NCBI RefSeq assembly: GCF_041080795.1
Contig: NZ_CP129674.1
Span: 2,170,001 to 2,234,000, forward strand
Length of the DNA stretch: 64,000 bases
Reading direction: 5' to 3'
DNA from: Bifidobacterium sp. WK041_4_12
GTDB taxonomy: Bacteria > Actinomycetota > Actinomycetes > Actinomycetales > Bifidobacteriaceae
Positions 42,224 through 50,828 of this stretch are shown here, one piece after another. The notes beneath the pieces are model-generated. The model saw only the letters and a program-made list of their open reading frames with translations. It was not told where the DNA came from and searched no databases. The position numbers were made by a program, and so were the translations under genes. Every line of letters starts with the position of its first letter. Position 1 is the first letter of the stretch.

Positions 42224-42233
42224 GACAGTTTGT
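42224..42233. promoter_or_regulatory. GACAGTTTGT motif at the pucR start
   Basis: GACAGTTTGT directly abuts the pucR ATG in the codA1-pucR intergenic region. A near-identical GACAATTTGT (44134-44143, part of the palindrome GACAA-T-TTGTC) lies upstream of codB. It is a candidate PucR-family binding half-site, found by eye. Confidence 0.35.
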
Positions 42234-43922
42234 ATGACGCTGACGGTGCATGACGTGATGACGGACCCGATGTTCGCTCGTACCGATCCGACAATCGAGG
42301 CGGGAGAAGCAGGCATGGACCGCACGGTCCGTTGGGCGTACACGAATGAGCGGTACGATATCGCTTCGTTCGTGTCCGGCGGCGAACTGGTGATCATCGA
42401 GGGCAGTGCGCTGCTCGGCCATATGGGCGACGATGAGATCATCCGATATGTGGACACGTTGGTGGACGCCGGCGTAGCAGGTCTTGCCATCGAACTCGTG
42501 GAGGGCGTGCGCACCGTGCCAAAGGCGATGATTGCTCGCGCGGACGAGCGTGGCCTGCCCGTCATCGGTATGCATCGGCGCATGCCGTTCGTCGACTTGT
42601 GCCAGTCCATCAACACCTCAATCGTCAAGGATCAGCTGCTGGTGCAGGTGCGCACCGACACACTCGCCACGACGATGCGCACCCGGCTCGCCACTGCCCG
42701 TTCCGCGCAGGATGTCGCGAAAATCCTCAACGAGATTTTCGGCGAATCCGTGGCGATTTTTGATTCCGACGGTCTGGTGATCGCGCATTGCGGACCGTCG
42801 ATTCGCCCGGCGGACGCCGATTATCCCGCGGAACGGACGCTGGTGCTGGACGTGCGCAAGAACGGCGGCCCGCTCGCAAGCATCGAAATCACCCAGCGCA
42901 ATCGTCTCGCAGACGGAAGGATCGCAGACCGGGTCGATGAAGTGATCAAGCAGGTACTGCTCGCATTCGTGCAGACGCAGCCTCGCAACGCGATGCTTGC
43001 CCACGTGCTGCGGGGACCGACGAACGGCTATCGGGCGGGAGAACAGGAGATCAACGATGCAGCCACCATGTTGCAGGCGATTGGCCTGAGCGACGTGAAA
43101 CACCTGATTCCGTTTGCTATCGGCATGGATTCGGTTTCGTCGTCAATCGACGCCGTCTCCCGGTGCCTGTCCGGCGACGAAGAGGAGGATGCTTCAGACG
43201 AGGACACCATCGCGGATGTGCTGGAGGGGAGCATGCTGTTTGGGCTGTATGCGGCGGCTGACGGCGGCGATGACAAGGGGCCTGGTTCGGGCGCGGAATT
43301 CGGCTCGGGCTTGGATACGGGCACGAATCCGGGCTCGGCCTCAGATGCAAATCCGGGCCCTGCCCAAGGCGGCGGTACTGGCAAGGCCGGCAATCGCGGC
43401 GACGCGGTGATGCGACTCAAACGGCGGCTCGCAGATGTGGCCGCGCTGCCTGGAACATGGTGCATATATGGCAGGGCGGTGCCGAGCGTCGGCATGCTGC
43501 TTGATGAATGCGGTCTGCTTCAGTTCGCCGCGCACGATGCCGCAGGCCTGCCCGGCACCGGTACGGTAACGAATCTGTTGGCCGCCGCGCCGCAACGACT
43601 GCTCGGCATCGGACACACGAGGGACGCCGCCGGCGCGTTGCAGTCACTGATGCTGGGGGACGCGCTGCCGAATCAGGAATCGCTGATGCGCACTTTGGGA
43701 GCCTGTTTTGACGCAGGCGGCAATATTTCCAAGGCGTGCGAACTGCTGGGGATTCATCGTCAGACGCTGTACAACCGGCTTGCAAAAATCACCGAATTGA
43801 CCGGCATCAGCAAAGAGGACAGCATGGCTTGGCCGCTGCTGCTGTGCGCCGCGAAACTCAAAGTCGCGGAACTCCAAGCCACGGAATTTCAAGCCGCGGA
43901 GCCGGCGGACGGCGGGCAATAA
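42234..43922 (+). CDS. PucR-family transcriptional regulator of the cytosine cassette
   Basis: A 562-residue regulator. The N-terminal purine catabolism regulator domain is recognisable (VSGGELVIIEGSALLG; VDAGVAGLAIELVEGVRTVP). A middle GAF-like region follows (AKILNEIFGESVAIFDSDGL), then a C-terminal PucR HTH (FDAGGNISKACELLGIHRQT, LYNRLAKITELTG). A Gly/Asp-rich insertion near residues 340-380 is low-complexity. Family members sense nucleobases or their breakdown products and activate transport and catabolism genes. Its place between two deaminases and the permease makes it the likely cassette regulator. Confidence 0.88.
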   Translation: MTLTVHDVMTDPMFARTDPTIEAGEAGMDRTVRWAYTNERYDIASFVSGGELVIIEGSALLGHMGDDEIIRYVDTLVDAGVAGLAIELVEGVRTVPKAMIARADERGLPVIGMHRRMPFVDLCQSINTSIVKDQLLVQVRTDTLATTMRTRLATARSAQDVAKILNEIFGESVAIFDSDGLVIAHCGPSIRPADADYPAERTLVLDVRKNGGPLASIEITQRNRLADGRIADRVDEVIKQVLLAFVQTQPRNAMLAHVLRGPTNGYRAGEQEINDAATMLQAIGLSDVKHLIPFAIGMDSVSSSIDAVSRCLSGDEEEDASDEDTIADVLEGSMLFGLYAAADGGDDKGPGSGAEFGSGLDTGTNPGSASDANPGPAQGGGTGKAGNRGDAVMRLKRRLADVAALPGTWCIYGRAVPSVGMLLDECGLLQFAAHDAAGLPGTGTVTNLLAAAPQRLLGIGHTRDAAGALQSLMLGDALPNQESLMRTLGACFDAGGNISKACELLGIHRQTLYNRLAKITELTGISKEDSMAWPLLLCAAKLKVAELQATEFQAAEPADGGQ

Positions 43923-44321
43923 CCGGCGCACTCCGCGTAATGGCGAGCCGAGACAACGGGCATAAGCACGGCAACGCGCGATCGCTGCACCAGCCAATCG
44001 CCCGGAAGCCCGCGATAGCCGCGGACCTAGCAATAGTCACTGGCCTAACAACCAACGCACACGCATCAGTCAAGGCGCCCAGCAAATCACCGGTCCGAAT
44101 CAATCAGCACGCTTCACCCACGCTCAACAACTAGACAATTTGTCCATTTGTCGCTCCGACACCGTAATCACCGGTTCACCATCGCGCAAATCACTCCGGC
44201 GATAGTACGAGGCAACCACTCATTGTCACGCATGTCATGAATTCAGTGATCCATGACCGACGGTTCCTCCAAGACGCCGGAACAACTCCGGCAGCGGCAA
44301 ATGATAGAAAGGCGGTGCCCG
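43923..44321. other. pucR-codB intergenic region
   Basis: A 399-bp gap. It holds the GACAATTTGTCCATTTGTC region (44134-44152), which may be an operator, and no credible gene. An upstream in-frame ATG at 44253 could extend codB but lacks a ribosome site. Confidence 0.4.
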
Positions 44322-45806
44322 ATGACGCAGAGGATTACATTGGCTTCAACCAACGAAATGCCATCACAAACACCCACGGCTGAACATGCCACGGCAAGCA
44401 GCAATGAAAATTACGAAGACTTCCTCTCAGTAGTACCCGAACAGGCAAAGACCAAAAGCCTGTGGGGCCAGTTCTGGGTATGGTTCGGCGCGAACGTTGC
44501 CCCCATCAACTGGCTGCTTGGCGCTCTCGGCGTCCAGATGGGTCTGGGCCTATGGGAGACTTTCGCCGTCATCCTTGCCGGCAACGTCATTGGCATGTCC
44601 GTTTTCGGCTGCATGGTGCTGCTCGGGCAGCGCACAGGCCTGACCGGCATGCTGCTCGGTCGGCGCGTTTTCGGCCGGTACGGCAACTACATTCCGACGG
44701 CTATCCAGGCGATCGTAGTCATCGGCTGGTGTGCCATCAACACTTGGGTGGTGCTGGACTTGATCACCGCACTGCTCATGAAAATCGGCCTGGTTGACTC
44801 CATCGAAGGCCATTTCGTGCTCAAGGCTTGCATCGGCGCCGTGGTCATGATCATTCAGGTCATCGTGTCTCTCTTCGGATATAAGGCGATATCGACGTTC
44901 GAAAAGTGGACTGTGCCGCCCACCGTCGCCATTCTTCTGGCCATGACCATCGCCGCATGGGGCTTCATGGGCATCGATTGGAATTATGCGGGCAACCTCA
45001 CCGGCACCGGTACCGACAAGATCGCCGCCATCTCTTCCATCATGACCGCCATCGGCATTGGCTGGGGCTTCACCTGGCTTACCTACGCCTGCGATTATTC
45101 ACGCTTTGTCAGCCGTTCCGTTCCCCGCCGCAAACTGTTCGGCGCCAGCGCACTCGGACAGCTCATCCCCGTGGTGTGGCTTGGCCTGCTTGGCGCGACG
45201 CTCGCCACGAAATCCGGCAGCATTGACCCCGGCCAGCTTATTGTCGACAACTTCGGCGCGCTTGCCATTCCCGTACTGCTGCTGGTCGTGCATGGCCCGA
45301 TTGCGACGAATATCCTGAACATCTACAGCTTCACGCTGTCGGTGCAATGCCTGGATCTCAAGATCAACCGTCGTGCCATCAATATCGCGGTCGGATTCTT
45401 CGCGTGGCTTGGCGTGTGCCTGTTCCTCAGCCTGTCCGACATGGGCAACACCCTTGACAGCTGGCTGTCCAGCGTCGCCGGATGGACATCGGTCTGGGGC
45501 GGCATCATGTTCGTTCACTTCTATGTCATCGAACGCCATCGTGACGACTTCTCCTCGGTTCTCGACGAACCCGGCAGCGACGGCATCCCCGTGGTTCGCT
45601 GGCAGGCCATGGTCGCGTTCGTTCTCGGCCTGCTCATGACCTGGATGTTCAGCTATGGCGGACTTCCCATCTTCCAGGGTCCGATTTCCGCCGCTATCGG
45701 AGGCATCGACCTGTCATGGCTCGCGGGAATCGTCACCTCGGGCGGCGTGTACTATCTGCTCGCCCGCGCCACCAATCTGCGGGAACGCAACGCGTCCCTC
45801 GCCTGA
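44322..45806 (+). CDS. codB: cytosine permease (NCS1 family)
   Basis: A 494-residue NCS1 nucleobase:cation symporter with about 12 transmembrane helices. Marks: FWVWFGANVAPINWLLGALG, GLTGMLLGRRVFGRYGNYIP, FTWLTYACDYSRFVSRSVPR and VHGPIATNILNIYSFTLSVQ. It imports cytosine or a similar base as substrate for the deaminases on either side. The start is set at ATG 44322 with AAAGGCGG upstream. The hydrophilic N-terminus is about 45 residues long. A GC-rich hairpin follows the stop before codA2. Confidence 0.9.
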   Translation: MTQRITLASTNEMPSQTPTAEHATASSNENYEDFLSVVPEQAKTKSLWGQFWVWFGANVAPINWLLGALGVQMGLGLWETFAVILAGNVIGMSVFGCMVLLGQRTGLTGMLLGRRVFGRYGNYIPTAIQAIVVIGWCAINTWVVLDLITALLMKIGLVDSIEGHFVLKACIGAVVMIIQVIVSLFGYKAISTFEKWTVPPTVAILLAMTIAAWGFMGIDWNYAGNLTGTGTDKIAAISSIMTAIGIGWGFTWLTYACDYSRFVSRSVPRRKLFGASALGQLIPVVWLGLLGATLATKSGSIDPGQLIVDNFGALAIPVLLLVVHGPIATNILNIYSFTLSVQCLDLKINRRAINIAVGFFAWLGVCLFLSLSDMGNTLDSWLSSVAGWTSVWGGIMFVHFYVIERHRDDFSSVLDEPGSDGIPVVRWQAMVAFVLGLLMTWMFSYGGLPIFQGPISAAIGGIDLSWLAGIVTSGGVYYLLARATNLRERNASLA

Positions 45807-45813
45807 CCGCTCC

Positions 45814-45854
45814 AGGCGGCGCGCCTTCGGCAAGTCAACCGGGGCGCGCCGCCT
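45814..45854 (+). promoter_or_regulatory. hairpin between codB and codA2
   Basis: Perfect 12-bp stem AGGCGGCGCGCC/GGCGCGCCGCCT with a 17-nt loop and no T-run. It may be an mRNA-stabilising or attenuating structure. TTGTCATCCCT-like short repeats follow at 45856-45905. Confidence 0.5.
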
Positions 45855-45929
45855 CATTGTCGTCCCATGCTGTCATCCCTCATTGTCATCCCTAATTTTG
45901 TCATCGCATGATTTGTTGAAAGAAGCATC

Positions 45930-47180
45930 ATGATTATCCATAACGTGCATGTCGAAAACTCTCCCGAAACGTCAGACGTCAAGATCACGGACGGAGTCAT
46001 CACCGCCATCGGAGCATCGCTGCAACCAACCGGGGATGACGAGGTGATTGATGCCCGAGGCGGGCTGCTGATCCCACCATTCGTAGACCCTCACGTGCAC
46101 CTCGATGCGGCACTCACCGCGGGCGACCCGGAATGGAATGAGACCGGAACGCTCTTCGACGGTATCCGCATCTGGTCGGAGCGCAAGAAGACCTTGACCG
46201 TCGAGGATGTCAAAGACCGCGCGAGACGGACACTGCTGATGATGGCGAAACGTGGAATCCAGTACGTCCGCACCCATGTGGATGTGACCGACCCGAGTCT
46301 CACCGCGTTGCACGCACTGCTTGAGCTTCGCGACGAAATCGAACCGTATGTGACACTGCAGATCGTCGCATTCCCGCAAGAGGGAATTCTCTCGTTCCCG
46401 CACGGCAAAGACCTCATGCGCGAAGCCGTCGAAGAAGGAGCCGACGTCGTAGGCGGCATTCCACACTTCGAGTTCACGGCCGATTATGGCGCGCAATCGC
46501 TACGATTCCTGATGGATCTCGCCGAACGTAACGACCGTTTGGTCGATGTGCATTGCGATGAAATTGACGACCCGGCATCGCGCAACCTCGAAACGCTCGC
46601 CACGCTCGCCTACGAGAGCGGCATGGGCGACCGGGTGACCGCAAGCCACACCACGGCGATGGGATCGTACAATGACGCGTACACCTACAAGCTGTTCCGT
46701 TTGCTGGGAATGTCACGCATCAACTTCGTTTCCAACCCGCTGGTCAACATGCATCTGGGCGGGCGCTTCGATACGTATCCGAAGCGTCGCGGCTTGACTC
46801 GCGTAAAAGAGCTTTCCGAAGCGGGAATCAACGTCGCATTCGGCGAAGACGATATCCAGGATCCGTGGAGTCCGCTGGGAGCCGGCAACATGTTCGATGT
46901 GGTTCGCATGGGGTTGTATGCGGCGCAGCTCATGGGGTACGGACAGATCATGGATTCTTTCCGATATGTGACGTACAACGGCGCCAGCACGCTGCATCTG
47001 GCACCCGCTGATTACGGCATCGCCGTCGGGAAGCCGGCGAACTGCATCGTGCTGAATGCCCCAGACTTCTACCATGCGCTCAACGAGAACGTCGAGGTGC
47101 TCTACAGCATCCGACACGGTCGCGTCATTGCGCGGACGATGCCGCATGAAACGCATCTTTTCAATCCGGAACATCACTGA
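45930..47180 (+). CDS. codA: cytosine deaminase (paralogue 2)
   Basis: A 416-residue amidohydrolase converting cytosine to uracil and ammonia. Motifs match E. coli CodA closely: DPHVHLDAAL, AFPQEGILSFP, VDVHCDEIDDPASRNL, TASHTTAMGSYNDAY, AFGEDDIQDPWSPLGAGNM and MGLYAAQLMGYGQIMDSFRY, including the Asp-Asp pair that is Asp-Ser in paralogue 1. GAAAGAAGC lies upstream of ATG 45930. It lies in the same direction as codB and is probably co-transcribed. With codB it forms the classic codBA pair. Confidence 0.93.
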   Translation: MIIHNVHVENSPETSDVKITDGVITAIGASLQPTGDDEVIDARGGLLIPPFVDPHVHLDAALTAGDPEWNETGTLFDGIRIWSERKKTLTVEDVKDRARRTLLMMAKRGIQYVRTHVDVTDPSLTALHALLELRDEIEPYVTLQIVAFPQEGILSFPHGKDLMREAVEEGADVVGGIPHFEFTADYGAQSLRFLMDLAERNDRLVDVHCDEIDDPASRNLETLATLAYESGMGDRVTASHTTAMGSYNDAYTYKLFRLLGMSRINFVSNPLVNMHLGGRFDTYPKRRGLTRVKELSEAGINVAFGEDDIQDPWSPLGAGNMFDVVRMGLYAAQLMGYGQIMDSFRYVTYNGASTLHLAPADYGIAVGKPANCIVLNAPDFYHALNENVEVLYSIRHGRVIARTMPHETHLFNPEHH

Positions 47181-47311
47181 TGATGCCGTCGTCATCGCTT
47201 TTGCCGGCCCGCGCTGGGTGATTACTCGGCGCGGGCCGGCCGTTGTGTGAGCCGGGACTCGCATTGCCATCTGCAGGCAGAGCAATACGGCGGATTTCAG
47301 CCGACCGGCCC

Positions 47312-47558
47312 CCATTGTGTGAACGAATCCTCACACGACGACGCCCGCAACCTGCCAGGCACCAGCTCGAGACCATGGAACCGATCATTGTGTGAGCCAG
47401 AACTCACACAATCACCCTCTGACGCAGTAACACAGCAGATCACGGCCAGCCAGACAGTCATTGTGTGAGCCAATCCTCACACAATGACGCCCAACACCAC
47501 TCGCTGGAAGGAATCGGAGCACGCCAACCGGCATCGTGCGAGCCAATCCTCACAAAGT
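47312..47558. repeat. palindromic repeat cluster, right of the cytosine cassette
   Basis: Copies of the 12-6-12 palindrome at about 47312-47340, 47385-47414 (CCAGAA loop), 47458-47487 (perfect: TCATTGTGTGAG/CTCACACAATGA, CCAATC loop) and about 47530-47558, plus a degenerate copy near 47243-47275. No gene between 47181 and 48037. Confidence 0.8.
47429..47481. repeat. 53-bp direct repeat, right copy
   Basis: Identical over 53 bp to 40525-40577; it includes the left arm and loop of the perfect palindrome at 47458-47487. Confidence 0.85.
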
Positions 47559-47629
47559 CACGGCTCGAGCCTCTCAAAAGTGGCTGGCACAACAGCGACG
47601 CCTCTAGCCGCCCAGCATCCGCCCAATCA

Positions 47630-47884
47630 CGTATGTCTGGCCATACGCGGGACGGCGGACCTGCCAATCGAGCTGGAGTATCAGCTGACATCTGACACCT
47701 TGCGCATCCCTTGATATACGTAACCAGCCAATTGCCGGACATCCCCGCCGCATCGACCCACATCCATCAACTTACGTATGCCCACACATACGCACGATGA
47801 CAGACCCACCGTCCGGGCTGAGACATCTCCCGGCATCTGTCACCTCGCGTATGTCCACGCACACTCACAACGACAAACCCACCG
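47630..47884. repeat. second palindrome type and degenerate direct repeats
   Basis: CGTATG-TCTGGC-CATACG (47630-47647) and CGTATG-CCCACA-CATACG (47775-47792) share a 6-6-6 layout. A third, degenerate copy lies near 47848. The last two are embedded in a longer diverged direct repeat ending ACCCACCG (47771-47811 and about 47842-47884). Confidence 0.55.
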
Positions 47885-48037
47885 CACGAACCGAGGGTTA
47901 AATGACAAAATGTGTGTTTTATTTTGCCACTTATCCCTACTGCCGTAAGGCGTGTCGCGGGGTGATTTTGGGTCCGGGGCATTATCGAGGTCCCCGCTTG
48001 ACTTTTCCGGAAAACGTGCTCCTGCTGTGCTTGACGG

Positions 48038-49075
48038 ATGGGCAGAAGAAAATCATCCAAAGCGAGACTGTGCACGATATGCGGCGAGCCGATGCGCAAG
48101 AACGGGACGACATCGTCGGGCAGGCAGCGGTGGCGGTGCATGCGCTGCCGCGCGAGCAGCGCGGGCGACGGCGGCAACGCGCGGGGAAGCGCCGAATTCC
48201 GCGCGTTCCTAGTCTGGGTGACCGGCCGGATGACGCTTGCGCAGGCCGCCGCGATGCTCGGGGTGTCGCCGCGCACGTTCATCCGTCGCATCCAATGGTG
48301 CGACACCGGAAGCCGCGCGGCATACACCCGGCTGTTCTCCAGGCTGCCCGCCCCGCGCGCGCTCGTCACCGACGGGGGCGCCGGATGCGCCGCGGCCGCC
48401 GCCGACACGTGGAAAGACACAAGAATCCAACGGTGCCTCGTGCACGTGCTGGGCAACACGCGCACGGACCTCACCTGCAGGCCACGCACCGACGCGGGCA
48501 AAGACCTGCTCAGGCTCGCCGGGAAACTCGTGAAGGTCCGCGACGCCGACGCCGCCGCGGCCTGGCTCAACCTGCTCAACGACTGGCACACCCACTACGC
48601 CGACATCATCGGCCAACGCACCACTGCACGCGACGACCCCGGCAACCCCAAAGCCCGCGCCGGACGCACATGGTGGTGGACCCACGCCCGGTTGAGACGC
48701 GCCTATTACCGGTTCATCCGCCTGCAACGTGACGGTACGCTGTTCGCGTTCTGCGAGCCCGCCTCCGCAGGCAGCGTCCCGTCCACCACCAACCGTCCCG
48801 AGGGCGGTGTCAACGCCGACATCAAGCGCGTCCTCGACGCCCACCGCGGCCTGACGGAGGAACACATGAAACGCGTATGCGAATGGGTATTGTACATGAA
48901 GACGCACAACCCCGACCCCGGGTCGTTCATCACCGCCGCACACGACGAAACCACCGAGCCGCCCACCACGAGCACCGGCCTGCCCGCCGGCAGCATACAA
49001 GATGCCGCACCCGGCGTTGACGCCTACGAATCAGGATTCGACATCAGGAAAGGCTGGGCAGGCAAGACCCGATGA
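48038..49075 (+). CDS. IS1249-like transposase with internal deletion
   Basis: A 345-residue protein. The N-terminal zinc-ribbon (LCTICGEPMRKNG, RWRCMRCRASS) and HTH (MTLAQAAAMLGVSPRTFIRR) are present, as is the central ALVTDGGAGCAAAAADTWKD with a catalytic Asp and RIQRCLVHVLGN. The usual segment with the first catalytic Asp (DGTYF... in this family) is missing: RIQWCDTGSRAAYTRLFSRL runs straight into the later part, as if two similar QWC stretches recombined and deleted about 50 residues. Likely inactive. No clear terminal inverted repeats found, and IS256 lies at its 3' side. Confidence 0.7.
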   Translation: MGRRKSSKARLCTICGEPMRKNGTTSSGRQRWRCMRCRASSAGDGGNARGSAEFRAFLVWVTGRMTLAQAAAMLGVSPRTFIRRIQWCDTGSRAAYTRLFSRLPAPRALVTDGGAGCAAAAADTWKDTRIQRCLVHVLGNTRTDLTCRPRTDAGKDLLRLAGKLVKVRDADAAAAWLNLLNDWHTHYADIIGQRTTARDDPGNPKARAGRTWWWTHARLRRAYYRFIRLQRDGTLFAFCEPASAGSVPSTTNRPEGGVNADIKRVLDAHRGLTEEHMKRVCEWVLYMKTHNPDPGSFITAAHDETTEPPTTSTGLPAGSIQDAAPGVDAYESGFDIRKGWAGKTR

Positions 49076-49087
49076 CGCCAGATAACG

Positions 49088-50440
49088 TCCGGTTTTTTGC
49101 GCAAATTGGTGGGTGCTTTTTGAGGTGGTGGAGCATGGCTTGTCACCTGTGTACGATTTCAGTCGCCAGACCATTAACCGCTCTAGAAAAGCAGGCGACA
49201 GAACCATGCCCGATACAATCATACAAGTCAACCAAGCCATGTTCGAGACCCAATTGGATCGCATGGTCACCCAGAAGGTCACCGAGATCCGTGGGCCGGA
49301 TGCTGGACGCTTCAGGCAGACGAGATCACCGGTGCCGCACGCTACGAGCGCTCCGGTTCCAGGAAGGCGTACCGTGCCGGCCATTACGAACGGGACCTGA
49401 CACTCAAAGGCCGGGAAAATGGCGGTGAGGGTGCCCAAGCTCAAGGGGGCGGTTTTCGAGTCGGCGGTCATCGAACGCTACCGTCGCCGCGAGGAGTCGG
49501 TCGAGGAGGCGCTCATCGACATGTATCTGGCGGGTGTCTCCACCCGTCGGGTCGACGACATCAGCCAGGCCCTGTGGGGTGAAAGGATGCCGTCCCAGAC
49601 CCTGTCGGACAAGCTCAAGAAGGTCTACGAGGACATCGACGCCTGGCGGCAGCGCCCGCTGACGCAGTCCTACCCGTACGTGTTCATGGACGGGGTCTGG
49701 CATAAACGCTCATGGGGCGGCGCCGTGGAGAACGTCAGTGTGCTCGTGGCGATCGGCATCGGTATGGATGGGCATCGGGAGGTGATCGGGGTGGCCGAGG
49801 GCATGGAGGAAGACACGCAATCTTGGCGCTCCTTCGTCTCCTCGCTCATCTCGCGCGGGCTTACCAGCGTGCGCATGGTGACCGGCGACCGGTGCGCCGG
49901 ACTCGTCTCAGCCATCGGTGAGCTGCTGCCGGAGGCCCGTTACCAGCGGTGCATGGTCCACTTCATGCGCAACGTGCTGGCCAGGGTCAGTCCGCGTCAC
50001 ACCCGATGGGCCGGCGACGCGCTCAAAGCGATCTTCGCGATGGAGTCGCGCGAGGCGGCGCTGGCCAAGGCCGAGACGGTGGCCACCGAAATGGAAGCGA
50101 GGAAGCTCAAGGAGGCCGCCAGGTGTCTGCGGGAGGGCATCGGCGAGACCACCACCTACCTGCTGGCCGACTACCCCAGAGAGCACCGCCGGCGCCTCCG
50201 CACGAACAACATGATCGAACGACTCAACCGGGAGATCCGCCGCAGGACCCGCGTGGTGGGTGCGTTCCCGGATGGCAGATCGGCGTTGATGCTCATCAGC
50301 GCGAGAATCAGATACGTCACCGGCAACGACTGGTCCACCCGACGCTACCTGGACATGTCCCGGCTGGGCGACACCATACAGGAAGCGAACTGAACACCGT
50401 CACAACGACGAACCAAAACCAAAGTGCGCAAACAACCGGG
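49088..50440 (+). mobile_element. IS256-family insertion sequence
   Basis: Terminal inverted repeats: TCCGGTTTTTTGCGCAAATT... (49088-49109) and the complement of CCAAAGTGCGCAAACAACCG... (50419-50440), agreeing at about 18 of 22 positions. It encodes one transposase with a broken 5' part. No 8-bp target duplication is evident. Its right end lies 3 bp from the stop of the merR gene. Confidence 0.75.
49206..50393 (+). pseudogene. IS256-family transposase, frameshifted N-terminus
   Basis: The intact part (from MAVRVPKLKGAVFESAVIER at 49419) contains the DDE domain: YPYVFMDGVWHKRSWGGAVE with the first Asp, RMVTGDRCAGLVSAIGELLP with the second, then RTNNMIERLNREIRRRTRVV with the Glu. The N-terminus starts MPDTIIQVNQAMFETQLDRM but is broken by three single-base insertions (about 49290, 49312 and 49410). 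When corrected they restore TEIVGRMLDAQADEITGAAR ... LTLKAGKMAVRV. The full-length product cannot be made. A sequencing or assembly problem is an alternative explanation for three insertions in 120 bp. Confidence 0.85.
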
Positions 50441-50442
50441 CA

Positions 50443-50733
50443 CTACCGGATTCGCCGCTCAAGCGAATCGATCTGTGCTCTCATTGCTTCTTGCAGTTCC
50501 TTGCAGGCGACCGGACTGTCGCTATCCAGGCAGCCGCTTATCTTCCATAATTGTTCGCTTGGTATTCCTGCTGCCAGCAGGCAATGCAACCGCTTGGCCC
50601 GAGGAATCTGCCCGGAATCATATTCTCGGTAGCCATTCGCTGTTTTCATCACAGGAAGCAGGTCCTTGTCGCTGTAATAGCGAACCTGCCTGGTGGTCAG
50701 ACCAGCCTCACGTGCGAAACGACCAATACGCAT
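50443..50733 (-). CDS. MerR-family regulator, possibly 3'-truncated
   Basis: A 96-residue protein with a complete MerR HTH: MRIGRFAREAGLTTRQVRYY then SDKDLLPVMKTANGYREY, followed by the dimerisation helix (ELQEAMRAQIDSLERRIR). MerR-type proteins usually run 20-40 residues further. The stop codon lies 3 bp from the end of the IS256 element, so the insertion may have cut the 3' end. The HTH Tyr-Tyr and GYR(E)Y marks are intact. It is divergent from the MFS gene, with 95 bp between them, and probably regulated it. Confidence 0.75.
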   Translation of the reverse strand: MRIGRFAREAGLTTRQVRYYSDKDLLPVMKTANGYREYDSGQIPRAKRLHCLLAAGIPSEQLWKISGCLDSDSPVACKELQEAMRAQIDSLERRIR

Positions 50734-50828
50734 CCAACGCCTCCGACTTGACTTTCACACTAGTGTCAAGGTTTAGCATACCGAGGTGTCTGACATTCAG
50801 GCCGATCAATCAAGAAGGACCTCATCAT

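Noticed and set aside
40408..47558. Possible CRISPR array
   Set aside because: The repeats are palindromes with irregular spacing, scattered on both sides of genes, and there are no uniform spacers or cas genes.
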